The notes below the pieces were generated by a model. It was given only the letters and a program-made list of their open reading frames with translations. It was not told the origin of the DNA and ran no database searches. Both the position numbers and the translations under genes were made by a program. DNA of 64,000 bases from Bifidobacterium callitrichidarum (GTDB lineage Bacteria > Actinomycetota > Actinomycetes > Actinomycetales > Bifidobacteriaceae), in NCBI RefSeq assembly GCF_003129905.1, contig NZ_QFFM01000001.1, positions 62,001 to 126,000 of the forward strand, written 5' to 3'. This document shows, piece by piece, positions 32,980-42,909 of this stretch. Numbering within the stretch: position 1 is the stretch's first letter; each line of letters opens with the position of its first letter.

Positions 32980-35732
32980 CAGCCCGTGTTCTGCAGGCCG
33001 GCGGCGACGCCCGAAACGGTGCAGAGGATCAGATAGATGAATCCTGCCTGCTGGCTTTGCGAGAGCTCTTCCTTGTCCACCTTCTTGCGCAGGGACTTGA
33101 GGGCGAGCACCTGGGTGAGCGAAAGCGCGTCCACGTACGGGGAGCGGATGCGGATGGCCTGGCCGAGCACGTGACGGTGCTGCAACGGCCACTTGTCGCC
33201 GACGATGTCGAGCACCCACTTGCGGGTGAGCTCCATCTCGTTCAGCACCTTCTCGTTGAGGTCCTCACGGTCGCCCAGGGCGAGGTACATCTTGGCGATG
33301 CGCTCATCCGTCTTGGCGATGGACATCTCGATGTTGTCGATGAAGGTGGAGAACAGCGGCCATTCCTCATACGCCTCGCGCAGGGTCTTGAGGTCGCCGA
33401 ACTTCTCGCACGCGGTGCCCAGGCCGTACCAGGCAGCCAGGTTGATGCGTGCCTGAGCCCAGGAGAAGATCCACGGAATCGTACGGAGGTCGTCCAGGGA
33501 CTTGGCGCCCAGGCCGCGCTTGGCCGGGCGGGAGCCGATCGGTAGCAGACCGATTTCGGTCAGCGGCGTCACGGTGGAGAACCACTGGGCGAAGTCCGGC
33601 GTGTGCAGCAGGTCGAGGAAGCGCTCGTGAGCGGCCTCGTCCAGCTGGTGCGCCATGTTGGCGTACTTCTCGGTCATGTCCGTGTTGCGCTTCTCCACGC
33701 TCGGGGCGGACTGCAGCAGGGTCGCCGCGGCCACGGATTCCACGTGGCGGATGGCGAGCACCGGGTTGCCGTAGCGGGCGAAGATGACCTCGCCCTGCTC
33801 CGTGAGCTTGAAGCGGCACTTGACGGAACCGACCGGCTGGGCCAGCACCGCACGGTTGGCCGGGCCGCCACCACGACCGACGGCGCCGCCGCGGCCATGG
33901 AACAGGGTCAGGTCGATGTTGTGCGATTCGGCCCACTTGGCGATGCGCTCCTGAGCGGAGTGCAGGGCCAGCGTGGCGGAGGTCGGGCCGGCGTCCTTCG
34001 AGGAATCGGAGTAGCCGAGCATGACCTCGAGCTTGTTGCCGGTGGCCTTCAGACGAGCCTGGACCTCGGGGATCTTGATCATTTCCTCGAGCACGTCCAC
34101 CGAGTTCTGCAGATCCTCGAGCTGCTCGAACAGCGGGATCACGTCGATGACCGGCACGTCCTCCGGATGGGCGAAGGCCAGACGGTTGAGCTCGTAGACG
34201 TCCTTGATGTTCTGGGCGCTCTTGGTGAAGGAGATGATGTAGCGGCGGGCGGCCTTCTGGCCGTTGCGCTTCTGGATGGAACCGAGGGCGCGGAAGGTGT
34301 CGAGCACCTCGTGCGTCATCGGCTGCAGTTCGCCGCGCTCGCCGTGCAGGCCGTGCTCGCGGATATCCGCAAGGGCGCGGGAGTGCACCACGGAGTGCTG
34401 GCGGAACTCCATCTCCACCATGTGGAAGCCGAAGGTCTCGGCCTGCCAGATGAGGTCCTGCAGCGGTCCGTAGGCGGAACGCTTGGCGCCCGCATCGGCC
34501 AGGGACTTCTGCACGGTCTTCAGATCGGCGATGAAGTCGTCGCAGGTGTGGTACATCAGGTCGGCGTCACGCTCGATGGTGTAGTGCAGGCGATCGGCGA
34601 TCACCAGCATTACGGCGCGGTGCAGCTCCTTGGTGGAGATCAGGGCGGCCTTGTCGGTCAGGCGCTCGCTCATCTCCTTCTGGTGGCTCCACAGCACCTT
34701 GAGATCGGCGCTCGGCGGCGTGGTCTCAGCTTCCATGGTGAGGTTGCGGCCCACGGTGCGCGTGGCTTCCTCAAGGGCGGCCAGCACGTGGTCGGAGAAC
34801 TTGCGCGCCACCTGACGGCTCACCTTGGCGGTGACGTTCGGGTTGCCATCGCGGTCGGAGCCGATCCAGCTGCCCGGGTGGAAGAACGCGGGGCAGACGG
34901 GCTCGACCAGACCGGCCTTATCGCCCAGGACCCAGTCGTCGAAACGACGGTAGACCTGGGGGATGGTGTGGAAGAGCGTGTTGTCGAAGATGTCGAGAAT
35001 CGTGTCCGCTTCCTCGACCGGGGTCGGCTTCTTCAGCGCGATCGGGGAGGTGCGGAACAGGGCGTCGATCTCGTTGTAGAGACGACGGCAGTTCTCCTTG
35101 CGGTCCGAGCCGCCGAGGCTGTTGTGCACGGTGAGCAGTTCGGAGATGCGGCGGATCTTGCCCTCCACGGCCTTACGACGGGCCTCGGTGGGGTGGGCGG
35201 TGAAGACGGGGTGGAACTCCAGACGGTCGAGCAGCTCCTTGGCCTTGGCCGGACCCGTCTCGTTGATGAGCTGGTGGTAGGCCACGGTGAGCTCGTTGAT
35301 CGGGTCCACGGCGCTGTCCTCGGTCACCTCGTTCTCACGCTGGTGAAGGACGGAAACGCGGTAGTTCTCCTCGGAGAGGTTCGCCAGATGGAAGTAGGTG
35401 GCGAACGCGCGGGCGAGCAGCTGGGCGTCGTGCAGGGTCATGTTGTCGATGACCTCGACGGCCGCCTTCAGCCCGTCATGTCCGGGGTTCGGGTCCGTCA
35501 TGCCGCCGAAGTGCTCGGCGCTGGCCTCCACCGCGTAGTTGCGCACGGTGTCGAACGTGGAGAGCAGTTCGGGGTTGTATTCGCCCAGCACGTCGCGCAG
35601 GATCCGCAGACACAGATCCATGTCGTACTTGAGCTTTGCGGGAAGATCATGCTCCTCCGGGCCCTTTCGTCCGGTCCCGGTGGTGACGATGGCAGCGTCA
35701 GCCGGAGTGATCTGTTCTTCGGATGTTGCCAT
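32979..35732 (-). CDS. ppc: Phosphoenolpyruvate carboxylase
   Basis: A 917-residue enzyme of normal family length that carboxylates phosphoenolpyruvate to oxaloacetate with bicarbonate. FTAHPTEARR near residue 175 contains the catalytic His, and the glycine-rich LFHGRGGAVGRGGGP loop and the C-terminal QNTG ending are diagnostic. AGGAGGTTAT lies directly before the ATG at 35732; in-frame upstream ATGs add an unlikely leader. It stands alone, with a hairpin stack at its 3' end. In bifidobacteria, which have an incomplete citric acid cycle, it supplies oxaloacetate for amino-acid synthesis. Confidence 0.96.
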   Translation of the reverse strand: MATSEEQITPADAAIVTTGTGRKGPEEHDLPAKLKYDMDLCLRILRDVLGEYNPELLSTFDTVRNYAVEASAEHFGGMTDPNPGHDGLKAAVEVIDNMTLHDAQLLARAFATYFHLANLSEENYRVSVLHQRENEVTEDSAVDPINELTVAYHQLINETGPAKAKELLDRLEFHPVFTAHPTEARRKAVEGKIRRISELLTVHNSLGGSDRKENCRRLYNEIDALFRTSPIALKKPTPVEEADTILDIFDNTLFHTIPQVYRRFDDWVLGDKAGLVEPVCPAFFHPGSWIGSDRDGNPNVTAKVSRQVARKFSDHVLAALEEATRTVGRNLTMEAETTPPSADLKVLWSHQKEMSERLTDKAALISTKELHRAVMLVIADRLHYTIERDADLMYHTCDDFIADLKTVQKSLADAGAKRSAYGPLQDLIWQAETFGFHMVEMEFRQHSVVHSRALADIREHGLHGERGELQPMTHEVLDTFRALGSIQKRNGQKAARRYIISFTKSAQNIKDVYELNRLAFAHPEDVPVIDVIPLFEQLEDLQNSVDVLEEMIKIPEVQARLKATGNKLEVMLGYSDSSKDAGPTSATLALHSAQERIAKWAESHNIDLTLFHGRGGAVGRGGGPANRAVLAQPVGSVKCRFKLTEQGEVIFARYGNPVLAIRHVESVAAATLLQSAPSVEKRNTDMTEKYANMAHQLDEAAHERFLDLLHTPDFAQWFSTVTPLTEIGLLPIGSRPAKRGLGAKSLDDLRTIPWIFSWAQARINLAAWYGLGTACEKFGDLKTLREAYEEWPLFSTFIDNIEMSIAKTDERIAKMYLALGDREDLNEKVLNEMELTRKWVLDIVGDKWPLQHRHVLGQAIRIRSPYVDALSLTQVLALKSLRKKVDKEELSQSQQAGFIYLILCTVSGVAAGLQNTG

Positions 35733-35933
35733 ATAACCTCCTTTGCTGAATATCAGGTTGCTCGGTCTACCGGTCGCCCGCGGCTCCTCCGCGGTTGTTG
35801 AGGCCGGTCGTTGCGAGCCCACAGCCTGTATCCAACGTGGTTGTTTACGCGCTACAGTGTATCGCCGCCCAATCACCACTTACGTTACGAAGTCCATTTT
35901 TCGCCGTTTTCCGGTCGATTGCGCGCGGTAGTA

Positions 35934-37859
35934 ATGGAGAACGTGAGTGAGAGCCAACATCAAGAGGACCATAAGGAGCACGGCGCCATCGCCGTCTCGC
36001 ACTTCCATACCCACTCCATTCCGCTGGACATGGAGGACATCGAGCGCGACTGGGACAAGCCCATCGCCGAAGCCGGCATCGCGGCCAAGGCCAGCGTGAT
36101 CGTGCGCGTGGGCCTGCTGGACCTGTCGGCCGGCACCGGATCGTTCCGCGTGCGCGAGATGATGCACCGCATCGCCTACCCGCTCGGCGTGCACGTGCGC
36201 GCCGACGTGAACCTCACGGACATCGAGGCCGCCTGCACGGACGGCAAGGATCGCATCACGGAGGTCATCGACCTGCCGAGCACCGGCGTCAACACCGAAC
36301 GCATCTGGCTGCTGGAGCACTTCGCCGACTGGTTCTCCGTGAACCTGGGCGAGGAGTCGATGTACCACGTGCAGCCCGAGGTCTCCCAGGGGCTCATGCA
36401 GCACCTCGACGTGAAGGACGCCTCGCAGGTCTCCGCCGACCTCTCCAGGCAGCTGCGCAAGGAGGAGAAAGAGGAGAAAGCCGCCTCCCGCCCCGGGCAG
36501 GACGCCGTACTCGACGCCCTCGAGGACGCCAGCCGTCACAACGACCCCGGCGACCCGCGCGCGCACCAGCTGCACGTGCACGAGACCGATTGGTCGCAGT
36601 CCGCGATGGCCCAGTCGCTCGCCGCCCGCGCCGTCGACGAACAGGCCCGCGAGGCCGAACAGGCCGCGGAACAAGCGGCCGAGACGCGGCGCACGCCGGC
36701 ATCGGACGCGATGGAATCGGACTTCCCCGACCACGCTGCCGGAGCTTCCGACAAGCCATCGCGCCGCCTCGGTGCCAAGGCGTCGAAGGCCGCGAACCGC
36801 AAGCCTCCGAAGGAGTACGCCGAACACTTCGACCATCTCGACGGCGCCTCCGCGAACGGCAACGGCGGCCACGGCATCACCGTGAGGCAGGCCCACCAGC
36901 GCCTCGACATGATCGAGCATCGCAAGCCCCTGTACTCGCCGGCCTTCGCGGGACTGGCTTCCGCCATCGCCTGCGCATCCTTCGTGTTCCTGCTCGGCGG
37001 TGGCCCGTACGACATGATCGGCGCATTCGTGGGTGCCGGACTCGGCCACTGGCTGCGCCGCCTGCTGTTCAAGCGGCACCTCAACCAGTTCTTCGTCACC
37101 TTCGTGTGCGTCGCCCTGGCGGCGCTCGCCTGCACCGGCACGCTGCGCCTCATCGGCCTGTTCGACCCGATAGCCTTGCAGCACGACACCGCTTACATCG
37201 GCGCCATGCTGTTCGTCATCCCCGGCTTCCCGCTCATCACCAGCGGCCTGGACATGGCCAAGATCGACTTCCCCTCCGGCATCCAGAGACTGACGTACTT
37301 CCTGTGCATCGTGCTCATGGCCACGCTTGCCGGCTGGATGGTGGCCTCGATCGTGCATCTCAACCCGACCGGATTCGAGCCGCTCGGCCTCAACGTGTGG
37401 GTGAACGGCGCGCTGCGCTTCGTGTTCGCGTTCCTCGGGGTCTGGGGCTTCTCCGTGATGTTCAACTCGCCGCAGCGCATGTGCCTCGTCGCCGCGATCA
37501 TCGGTGCCATCACCGATACGCTGCGACTGGAGATCGTCGATGTGGGCGTGCCCGCCGAGGCCGGCGCGTTCATCGGCGCGCTGCTTGCGGGCCTGCTCGC
37601 CACCGCGTGGCGCTCGTCCGTGCGTAAGGGCTGGCTCGCGCCGCACTTCGGCTACCCGCGTATCTGCCTGACCGTACCGTCCATCGTGATCATGGTGCCC
37701 GGTCTGTATATGTACCAGGCCATGTTCCACTTGGGTTCGTTCGATACGCTGACCGCGCTCGACTGGGCGTTCAAGGCGTTCATGGTCATCATCTGCCTGC
37801 CGATCGGCCTGGCCATGGCCCGCGTGATCACGGACAAGTCCTGGCGCTACGACATCTGA
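35934..37859 (+). CDS. ThrE-type threonine/serine exporter family membrane protein
   Basis: A protein of 641 residues. The N-terminal half is soluble (DUF1212/ThrE-like, residues about 40-180) with an acidic, Ala/Glu-rich charged region to about 330; the C-terminal half has about ten hydrophobic segments, beginning PAFAGLASAIACASFVFLLGG and ending with the ThrE_2-like GLYMYQAMFHLG part. Such proteins export threonine and serine. The start is uncertain: ATG at 35934 has no clear ribosome-binding site and a GTG at 35943 follows GGAGAA closely. The 200-bp gap to the divergent ppc gene has no other gene. Confidence 0.8.
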   Translation: MENVSESQHQEDHKEHGAIAVSHFHTHSIPLDMEDIERDWDKPIAEAGIAAKASVIVRVGLLDLSAGTGSFRVREMMHRIAYPLGVHVRADVNLTDIEAACTDGKDRITEVIDLPSTGVNTERIWLLEHFADWFSVNLGEESMYHVQPEVSQGLMQHLDVKDASQVSADLSRQLRKEEKEEKAASRPGQDAVLDALEDASRHNDPGDPRAHQLHVHETDWSQSAMAQSLAARAVDEQAREAEQAAEQAAETRRTPASDAMESDFPDHAAGASDKPSRRLGAKASKAANRKPPKEYAEHFDHLDGASANGNGGHGITVRQAHQRLDMIEHRKPLYSPAFAGLASAIACASFVFLLGGGPYDMIGAFVGAGLGHWLRRLLFKRHLNQFFVTFVCVALAALACTGTLRLIGLFDPIALQHDTAYIGAMLFVIPGFPLITSGLDMAKIDFPSGIQRLTYFLCIVLMATLAGWMVASIVHLNPTGFEPLGLNVWVNGALRFVFAFLGVWGFSVMFNSPQRMCLVAAIIGAITDTLRLEIVDVGVPAEAGAFIGALLAGLLATAWRSSVRKGWLAPHFGYPRICLTVPSIVIMVPGLYMYQAMFHLGSFDTLTALDWAFKAFMVIICLPIGLAMARVITDKSWRYDI

Positions 37860-38049
37860 CGTTGCATGTGGCGTCATTTCCGGCGCCACACTGCGCCATA
37901 TTGCGCCGCACGCCGCCACACTCTGAGACATAATCGTTCCATTTACGCCGCTTTGTCCTTGCGTTCCGGAAAGGTCGGCCACAGAGGAAGATTTCTGAAG
38001 GCTCTCCGATCAGGTCATGACGGCGGCTATCCCCGTGACTTGTCCCCCT

Positions 38050-38106
38050 GACTACCCCGCAGTCAGCTGATACTGCACTGATGGTTCCCCAACACAAGGG
38101 AGCCGA
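38050..38106. repeat. Degenerate R1 repeat
   Basis: CTGACTACCCCGCAGTCAGCT through CACAAGGGAGCCGAAG follows the R1 layout with the inner stem decayed. The surrounding gap 37860-38149 also holds runs of GCGCCAC/GCGCCAT-like words at 37870-37915 but no gene. Confidence 0.45.
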
Positions 38107-38149
38107 AGCGCAACAGACGGAGCCATCCCATTGACGTAAGGCGGTTAGC

Positions 38150-39790
38150 GTGGCGAACGATTTCTGGATTCTGCTGGCCATGGTCATCTACTTCGCGGCC
38201 ATGCTGTCCATCGGATTCGTGTATTCCAAGCGGTCCAACTCCTCCTCCAAGGAGTACTTCGCGGGCGGCCGCGGCGTGGGGCCGTGGCTCACCGCCCTGT
38301 CCGCCGAGGCCTCGGACATGTCCGGCTGGCTGCTCATGGGCCTGCCCGGCCTTGCCTACTTCACCGGCGCCGCCGACCCGCTGTGGACCGCGCTGGGCCT
38401 GGCCATCGGCACCTATCTCAATTGGAAGATCGTGGCCCGGCGACTGCGCCGCTATTCGGTGGTGGCCGGCGACTCCATCACCATCCCGGACTTCTTCGCC
38501 AAGCGCTTCCACGATACCAAGGGCGTGATCTCCACCATTGCCGCCGTCATCATCCTTGTGTTCTTCAGCGTGTACGTGGGCAGCTGCTTCGTAACCGTGG
38601 GCAAGCTGTTCGCCGCGCTTTTCGGCTTCGACTACCACCTCATGATGATCCTGGGCGCGTTGGTGGTGTTTGTCTACACCGTGGTGGGCGGCTACCTGTC
38701 CGTGGTCATGACCGACTTCATTCAGGGCCTGCTCATGTTCTTCGCGCTCGCCGTGGTGTTCATCGGCACTGTGGCCAACGCGGGCGGCATCGGCAACACC
38801 GTGGCCTTCCTCCAGTCCATTCCTGGCTTCCTGTCCGGTACGCAGGTGGCAGCCCCGAAACTCGATCCGGAGACCGGCCGCCAGCTGATCGAGGCCGGTC
38901 GCGCAGTGTTCGGCCAGCCGTCCGAGTACGGCATCATCACCATCGTCTCCATGCTGGCTTGGGGCCTGGGCTACTTCGGCATGCCACAGGTGCTTGTGCG
39001 CTTCCTGTCCATCCGCAGCGTGGAGGAGGTGCGCAAGTCCCGCATCATCGCCACCCTGTGGTGCGTGCTCTCGCTGGCCAGCGCCGTGTGCATCGGCCTG
39101 GTGGGCCGCGCCATGATGCCCACCGAGCTGCTGACCGCCACGGACGCCGAAACCATCTTCATCGTGCTGGCCCAGACCTTGCTGCCGAGTTTCGTGTGCG
39201 GCGTGGTGGTCTCCGGCATCTTCGCCGCGTCGATGAGCTCCAGCTCCTCGTACATGATCATCGGCGCATCCGCCATGGGCGAGAACATCTTCCGCGGCCT
39301 GTTCCATCGGAAGGCCACGGATCGTCAGGTGATGATCGTGGCCCGCGCGACCCTCGTGGTGATGTTCCTATTCGGCTGCCTTGTGGCCTACGACCAGAAC
39401 TCCTCCATCTTCCAGGTGGTCTCCTACGCCTGGGCCGGCCTGGGCGCCTCGTTCGGCCCGCTCATGCTGTGCGCCCTCTACTGGCGCCGCGCCAACAAGG
39501 CCGGTGCGGTGGCCGGCATGCTCTCCGGCACGGCCACGGTGCTCATCTGGCACAACCTCATGAAGCCGCTGGGCTGCATCTTCGCCATCTACGAACTGCT
39601 GCCCGCGTTCCTCATCTCGCTGCTGTTCATCGTGGTGGTCTCGCTCATCACCGAGCCGCCGAGCGAACGTATGCTCTACGAGTTCGACCATTACATGGAC
39701 GACCCGCTGCCCGGCTCCCTGCCCTCCGGCTCCGTGCTGGTGAACGAGCCGATGGAGGCCATGGAGGCCGAAGTCCGCGGCGAGAAGTGA
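38150..39790 (+). CDS. putP: Sodium:solute symporter, PutP (proline) type
   Basis: A 546-residue SSS-family symporter with about 13 membrane segments. Diagnostic parts are SKEYFAGGRGVGPWLTALSAEASDMSGWLLMGLPG near residue 40, the SITIPDFFAKRF loop and the SGIFAASMSSSSSYMIIGASA segment near residue 365, which carries sodium-site serines. These match the proline transporter branch best. The start is GTG at 38150; TAAGGCGG about 6-12 bases before it is a modest ribosome-binding site. It is probably monocistronic. Substrate is proline by family, not shown here. Confidence 0.87.
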   Translation: MANDFWILLAMVIYFAAMLSIGFVYSKRSNSSSKEYFAGGRGVGPWLTALSAEASDMSGWLLMGLPGLAYFTGAADPLWTALGLAIGTYLNWKIVARRLRRYSVVAGDSITIPDFFAKRFHDTKGVISTIAAVIILVFFSVYVGSCFVTVGKLFAALFGFDYHLMMILGALVVFVYTVVGGYLSVVMTDFIQGLLMFFALAVVFIGTVANAGGIGNTVAFLQSIPGFLSGTQVAAPKLDPETGRQLIEAGRAVFGQPSEYGIITIVSMLAWGLGYFGMPQVLVRFLSIRSVEEVRKSRIIATLWCVLSLASAVCIGLVGRAMMPTELLTATDAETIFIVLAQTLLPSFVCGVVVSGIFAASMSSSSSYMIIGASAMGENIFRGLFHRKATDRQVMIVARATLVVMFLFGCLVAYDQNSSIFQVVSYAWAGLGASFGPLMLCALYWRRANKAGAVAGMLSGTATVLIWHNLMKPLGCIFAIYELLPAFLISLLFIVVVSLITEPPSERMLYEFDHYMDDPLPGSLPSGSVLVNEPMEAMEAEVRGEK

Positions 39791-39845
39791 GGCCCTTTCC
39801 GAACCTTCGGGCAGGTTTTCCGCCCGTGTTCGTCGGTAGTGCTGC

Positions 39846-40052
39846 CTAACTCGCTTACAAGGGGCTGATTGGCCTGCTCTGGAACGTCTATCTGCGTTAC
39901 GAGGGGCTGCTGCGCGAGTATGCGACGTGAATAAACCGCATGATTCCGATGGCGGGTATAGCCGTATGCATCGTGTATGCCGTTTCAGGAGCCCCTTGTA
40001 ACGCAGATAGACGTTCCGGGCTCTGGAAATCAGCCCCTCGTAAGCGAGTTAG
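39846..40052. repeat. 207-bp four-armed palindromic element, copy A
   Basis: Two direct arms, CTAACTCGCTTACAAGGGGC (39846) and TATCTGCGTTACGAGGGGCT (ends 39908), are followed by their two inverted partners, AGCCCCTTGTAACGCAGATA (39990) and CCCCTCGTAAGCGAGTTAG (ends 40052). The outer and inner pairs are near-perfect complements. A second copy of exactly the same length lies at 42910-43116. No coding potential. Confidence 0.85.
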
Positions 40053-40135
40053 CGGACGGTTCGCGGAAAATACGCGCGGATCACAGGGTGCGATTGCGGT
40101 CTGACGCGACGCACCGCAAGGCGTATGACGTTGCA

Positions 40136-41119
40136 TCAGCGAATCATTGGATTCGCGGGAAGCAGCGGCGTGAAGTTCAGCCGTTCGTAGAGCGGCGCTC
40201 GCTTGACGGTCCTTGCGTCGCATATTTGCCGGATTGTTTTGCGCGGTGTGAGCTGGATGGCCTTCCCCGTGACCTCGTGCATCTTCTCCGCGATTCGGCG
40301 TGCGAAAGCTTCCTCGTCGTCCTCATGCCCCAGATCCAATTTGGTGACCTGGATGTATTTCCATTGGGCGTCTTCGATGGTCTGACGGCGTCTCACATCA
40401 TTGAGCCATTGCCCGGCGTGGTGTGAACCCTCGTATTCGATGCAGATTTTGAATTCCGGATACGCAAGGTCGAGATAGAGGGGTTTGGCGCTGCGGCCCG
40501 CGAATATGGGGTAATTGACCTGTGGCATGTCAAGCCCATATCGCGGTGGCACCAGACGTGTGCGGGTTTCCATCGAGGAATCGGTGCCGCTGCGTGCCAG
40601 GAGCAGGGCGCGGCGGCAGTTGTTGTATCCACGGAACAGGCGTGTGCCGGCCCCTGTGGCCTTGGACTCCTGTACTCGCCGGTATGCGTTATCCAGATAC
40701 AGCGTGAGGTCGTCGGTGGTGGTCCGTCGCAGTCGTTTGTCCCGGCGCATCATGGAGTCTGCCAGCACGACGAGTTCCTCAAGACCCAGATAGGAAGAGA
40801 ACATGGCCCACGTGCAAGGTGCCGATGTGCAGACGAATTGGCCGTCGACGATGATTGTGTCGATCGGGAACGGCCATACCGCTGCGGCGAGTCCTTCCAC
40901 GTGACGTTTGGCATTGGCATGCGGAACCGCGACCATCACCGATTGCGTGATTCGGCGATGCCTGTGCGGGATGCGCGGCATTTCGACGGAAAGCAGTTCA
41001 AGCGCTGTCGTCAGGGCATAGGGAGGCCGCCAGGCGCTGCGCCGCTGGATAGCGGCGCAGACGTCCATGCGCTGATATTTCAGCATGGTCAATTCCGTCA
41101 ATGCGATTGAGTTGCCCAT
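40136..41119 (-). CDS. DUF559-domain protein (restriction-endonuclease-like fold), function unknown
   Basis: A 327-residue protein. The C-terminal part shows a DUF559/Vsr-like nuclease core: PLYLDLAYPEFKICIEYEGSHH with the acidic residues D, E and E in the expected order, then RRRQTIEDAQWKYIQVTKLDL. The N-terminal two thirds is a helical region seen in actinobacterial proteins often labelled AbiEi-like or hypothetical. GAAGGGG lies 8 bases before the ATG at 41119. Base composition is slightly lower in GC than its neighbours. It is flanked by the two 207-bp repeats together with the amidohydrolase gene. No biological role is known to me. Confidence 0.7.
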   Translation of the reverse strand: MGNSIALTELTMLKYQRMDVCAAIQRRSAWRPPYALTTALELLSVEMPRIPHRHRRITQSVMVAVPHANAKRHVEGLAAAVWPFPIDTIIVDGQFVCTSAPCTWAMFSSYLGLEELVVLADSMMRRDKRLRRTTTDDLTLYLDNAYRRVQESKATGAGTRLFRGYNNCRRALLLARSGTDSSMETRTRLVPPRYGLDMPQVNYPIFAGRSAKPLYLDLAYPEFKICIEYEGSHHAGQWLNDVRRRQTIEDAQWKYIQVTKLDLGHEDDEEAFARRIAEKMHEVTGKAIQLTPRKTIRQICDARTVKRAPLYERLNFTPLLPANPMIR

Positions 41120-41205
41120 AAGCATCACCCCTTCGTGCTGTGTGCGGCATCGTGCGTTCGAGTCTAGAGCCATGCAGCCATGGCTGGCTAGTGCCTTGCT
41201 GAAGC

Positions 41206-41236
41206 GGTGGATAAATGTGGATAACACGGTGGATAA
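41206..41236. promoter_or_regulatory. Three DnaA-box-like sites in a divergent promoter
   Basis: GGTGGATAA (41206), TGTGGATAA (41216) and GGTGGATAA (41228) lie in the same orientation, all inside the 220-bp region between the divergent DUF559 and amidohydrolase genes. The middle site is a perfect consensus box on the minus strand (TTATCCACA). They may titrate DnaA or make these genes DnaA-responsive. Confidence 0.6.
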
Positions 41237-41339
41237 CTTGGTCTCTGGGAGGCCTTGCCGCACATGCCGAACTACCGGTCGACAATGCCCTCGGCTCATA
41301 CTGAGCACGATGGGTCTCCACCGACTTGGCGGTGGCATG

Positions 41340-42863
41340 ATGGCAGGTATGAATAACTCGGTGCGTATTGCCAATGCCGGTGTCCCCGGTGCTCAGACCC
41401 GTGTCGATATCGTCCTGCAGGACGGGAAGGTCGCGTTCGTCAGCCCGACCGGTTCGGTCGGGAGAGAACCGGCTGCCGAAACCACCATCGACGCCGATGG
41501 GCTCTGGGCCATCCCCGGCCTGTGGGATTGCCACACGCACTTCACGCAATGGTCGAAGACGCTGGGCCGGCTGGATTTGATCAATGCCCGCTCGGCGTCC
41601 GAGGCGATGGCGATGTTGCGCGCCCACCTCGATGAGCGTCGCGCCGCCGGAACGCTCGACCCTGACGCCTTCGTGGTGGGCATGCGATTCCGCCACTCCC
41701 TGTGGTCCGACGACGAACAGCCCACGCTTGCCGCCATCGATGCGGTGACCGGCGACCAGCCGGTGGCCCTCTCCAGCGCGGACATGCACTGCGGCTGGGT
41801 GAATTCCGCGGCTGCGCGGCGATTGGGTGTGCATGTGGACGAGCGCACCGGGCTCGTGGGCGAGCTCGAATGGTTCGACGCCTACACCCAGTTCGACAAG
41901 GCGCCCGGCGCCGCCGAGGAGACCGACCGACTGCTGCGCGAGGCCGAGCGGGATGCGGTCGCCAAAGGCATCGTCGGCATCCGCGATTACGAGATGGCCG
42001 AGAACATCAATACGTGGATCGGCCGTTTCGCGGCCGGCATCAACCGGCTGCGTGTGGACGCCGGCGTATACCCCGAACGCATGCAGGACGCCATCGACGC
42101 CGGATGGCATACCGGCAAGACCCTGCCCGGCAGCAACGGACTGGGCCGCGTCGGTGCCATGAAACTCATCTCGGACGGCTCTCTCAACACACGCTCCGCC
42201 TATTGCTCCACCCCGTATTCGGGCATCGAACCCGCAACTTACGGCACCCTGAGCTACACGCCACAGGAAATCGAGGAGTACATGCGGCTCGCCACCGCGC
42301 ACGGCTTCGACATCGCCTGCCATGCCATCGGCGACGAGGCGAACACCATCGTGCTGAATGCGGCGGAAGCCACCCATGCGCACGGATCCATCGAGCACGC
42401 GCAGATGCTCAAGCCCGTGGATATCCCGCGATTCGCCCAGCTGGGGCTTACGGCCAGCATCCAACCTCAGCATGCGATGGACGACCGTGACGTCGTCACC
42501 CGCTTCTGGGCCAATCCCGCCGGCATCCCGTACCCGTTCCGCTCGCTGTATGACGCGGGGGCGAAGCTGCGCATGGGCTCGGACGCGCCCGTCGCCCCGC
42601 TCGACCCGTGGCTGGCGATTTCCGCCGCGGTCTTCGGCACCGAAAACTCGTCCCGCGATCCGTTCCAGCCGGAGCAGTGCCTGCCGGTCGAAGTCGCACT
42701 GGCGGCCTCGACCGCTGCGGGCCGAGATCGTCTCGAAGCCGGCGCCCCCGCGGACGTCGTGCTCCTGGACGCGGACCCGTACGCCCAGACCACGCCTGAG
42801 GCCATGCGCGCCATGCCCACCCATGTAGCGATGACGTTCGTGGCCGGCACCCGTGTCCACTGA
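41340..42863 (+). CDS. Amidohydrolase family protein (YtcJ-like)
   Basis: A metal-dependent hydrolase of about 507 residues. The N-terminal metal motif is PGLWDCHTHFTQW near residue 60; the usual later motifs GAMKLISDGSLNTRSA (bridging region), HAIGDEAN and GSIEHAQM, and MGSDAPVAPLDPW at the C-terminal metal Asp are present. This is the Amidohydrolase_3/YtcJ group, whose substrates are mostly unknown. Several ATGs cluster at 41337-41349; 41340 gives reasonable spacing to GGCGGTGG. It is divergent from the DUF559 gene and sits inside the pair of 207-bp repeats. Confidence 0.85.
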   Translation: MAGMNNSVRIANAGVPGAQTRVDIVLQDGKVAFVSPTGSVGREPAAETTIDADGLWAIPGLWDCHTHFTQWSKTLGRLDLINARSASEAMAMLRAHLDERRAAGTLDPDAFVVGMRFRHSLWSDDEQPTLAAIDAVTGDQPVALSSADMHCGWVNSAAARRLGVHVDERTGLVGELEWFDAYTQFDKAPGAAEETDRLLREAERDAVAKGIVGIRDYEMAENINTWIGRFAAGINRLRVDAGVYPERMQDAIDAGWHTGKTLPGSNGLGRVGAMKLISDGSLNTRSAYCSTPYSGIEPATYGTLSYTPQEIEEYMRLATAHGFDIACHAIGDEANTIVLNAAEATHAHGSIEHAQMLKPVDIPRFAQLGLTASIQPQHAMDDRDVVTRFWANPAGIPYPFRSLYDAGAKLRMGSDAPVAPLDPWLAISAAVFGTENSSRDPFQPEQCLPVEVALAASTAAGRDRLEAGAPADVVLLDADPYAQTTPEAMRAMPTHVAMTFVAGTRVH

Positions 42864-42909
42864 GACCCGATCCGTGGAACAGCACGGCTGATGTAGTCTG
42901 GCCCAATCG

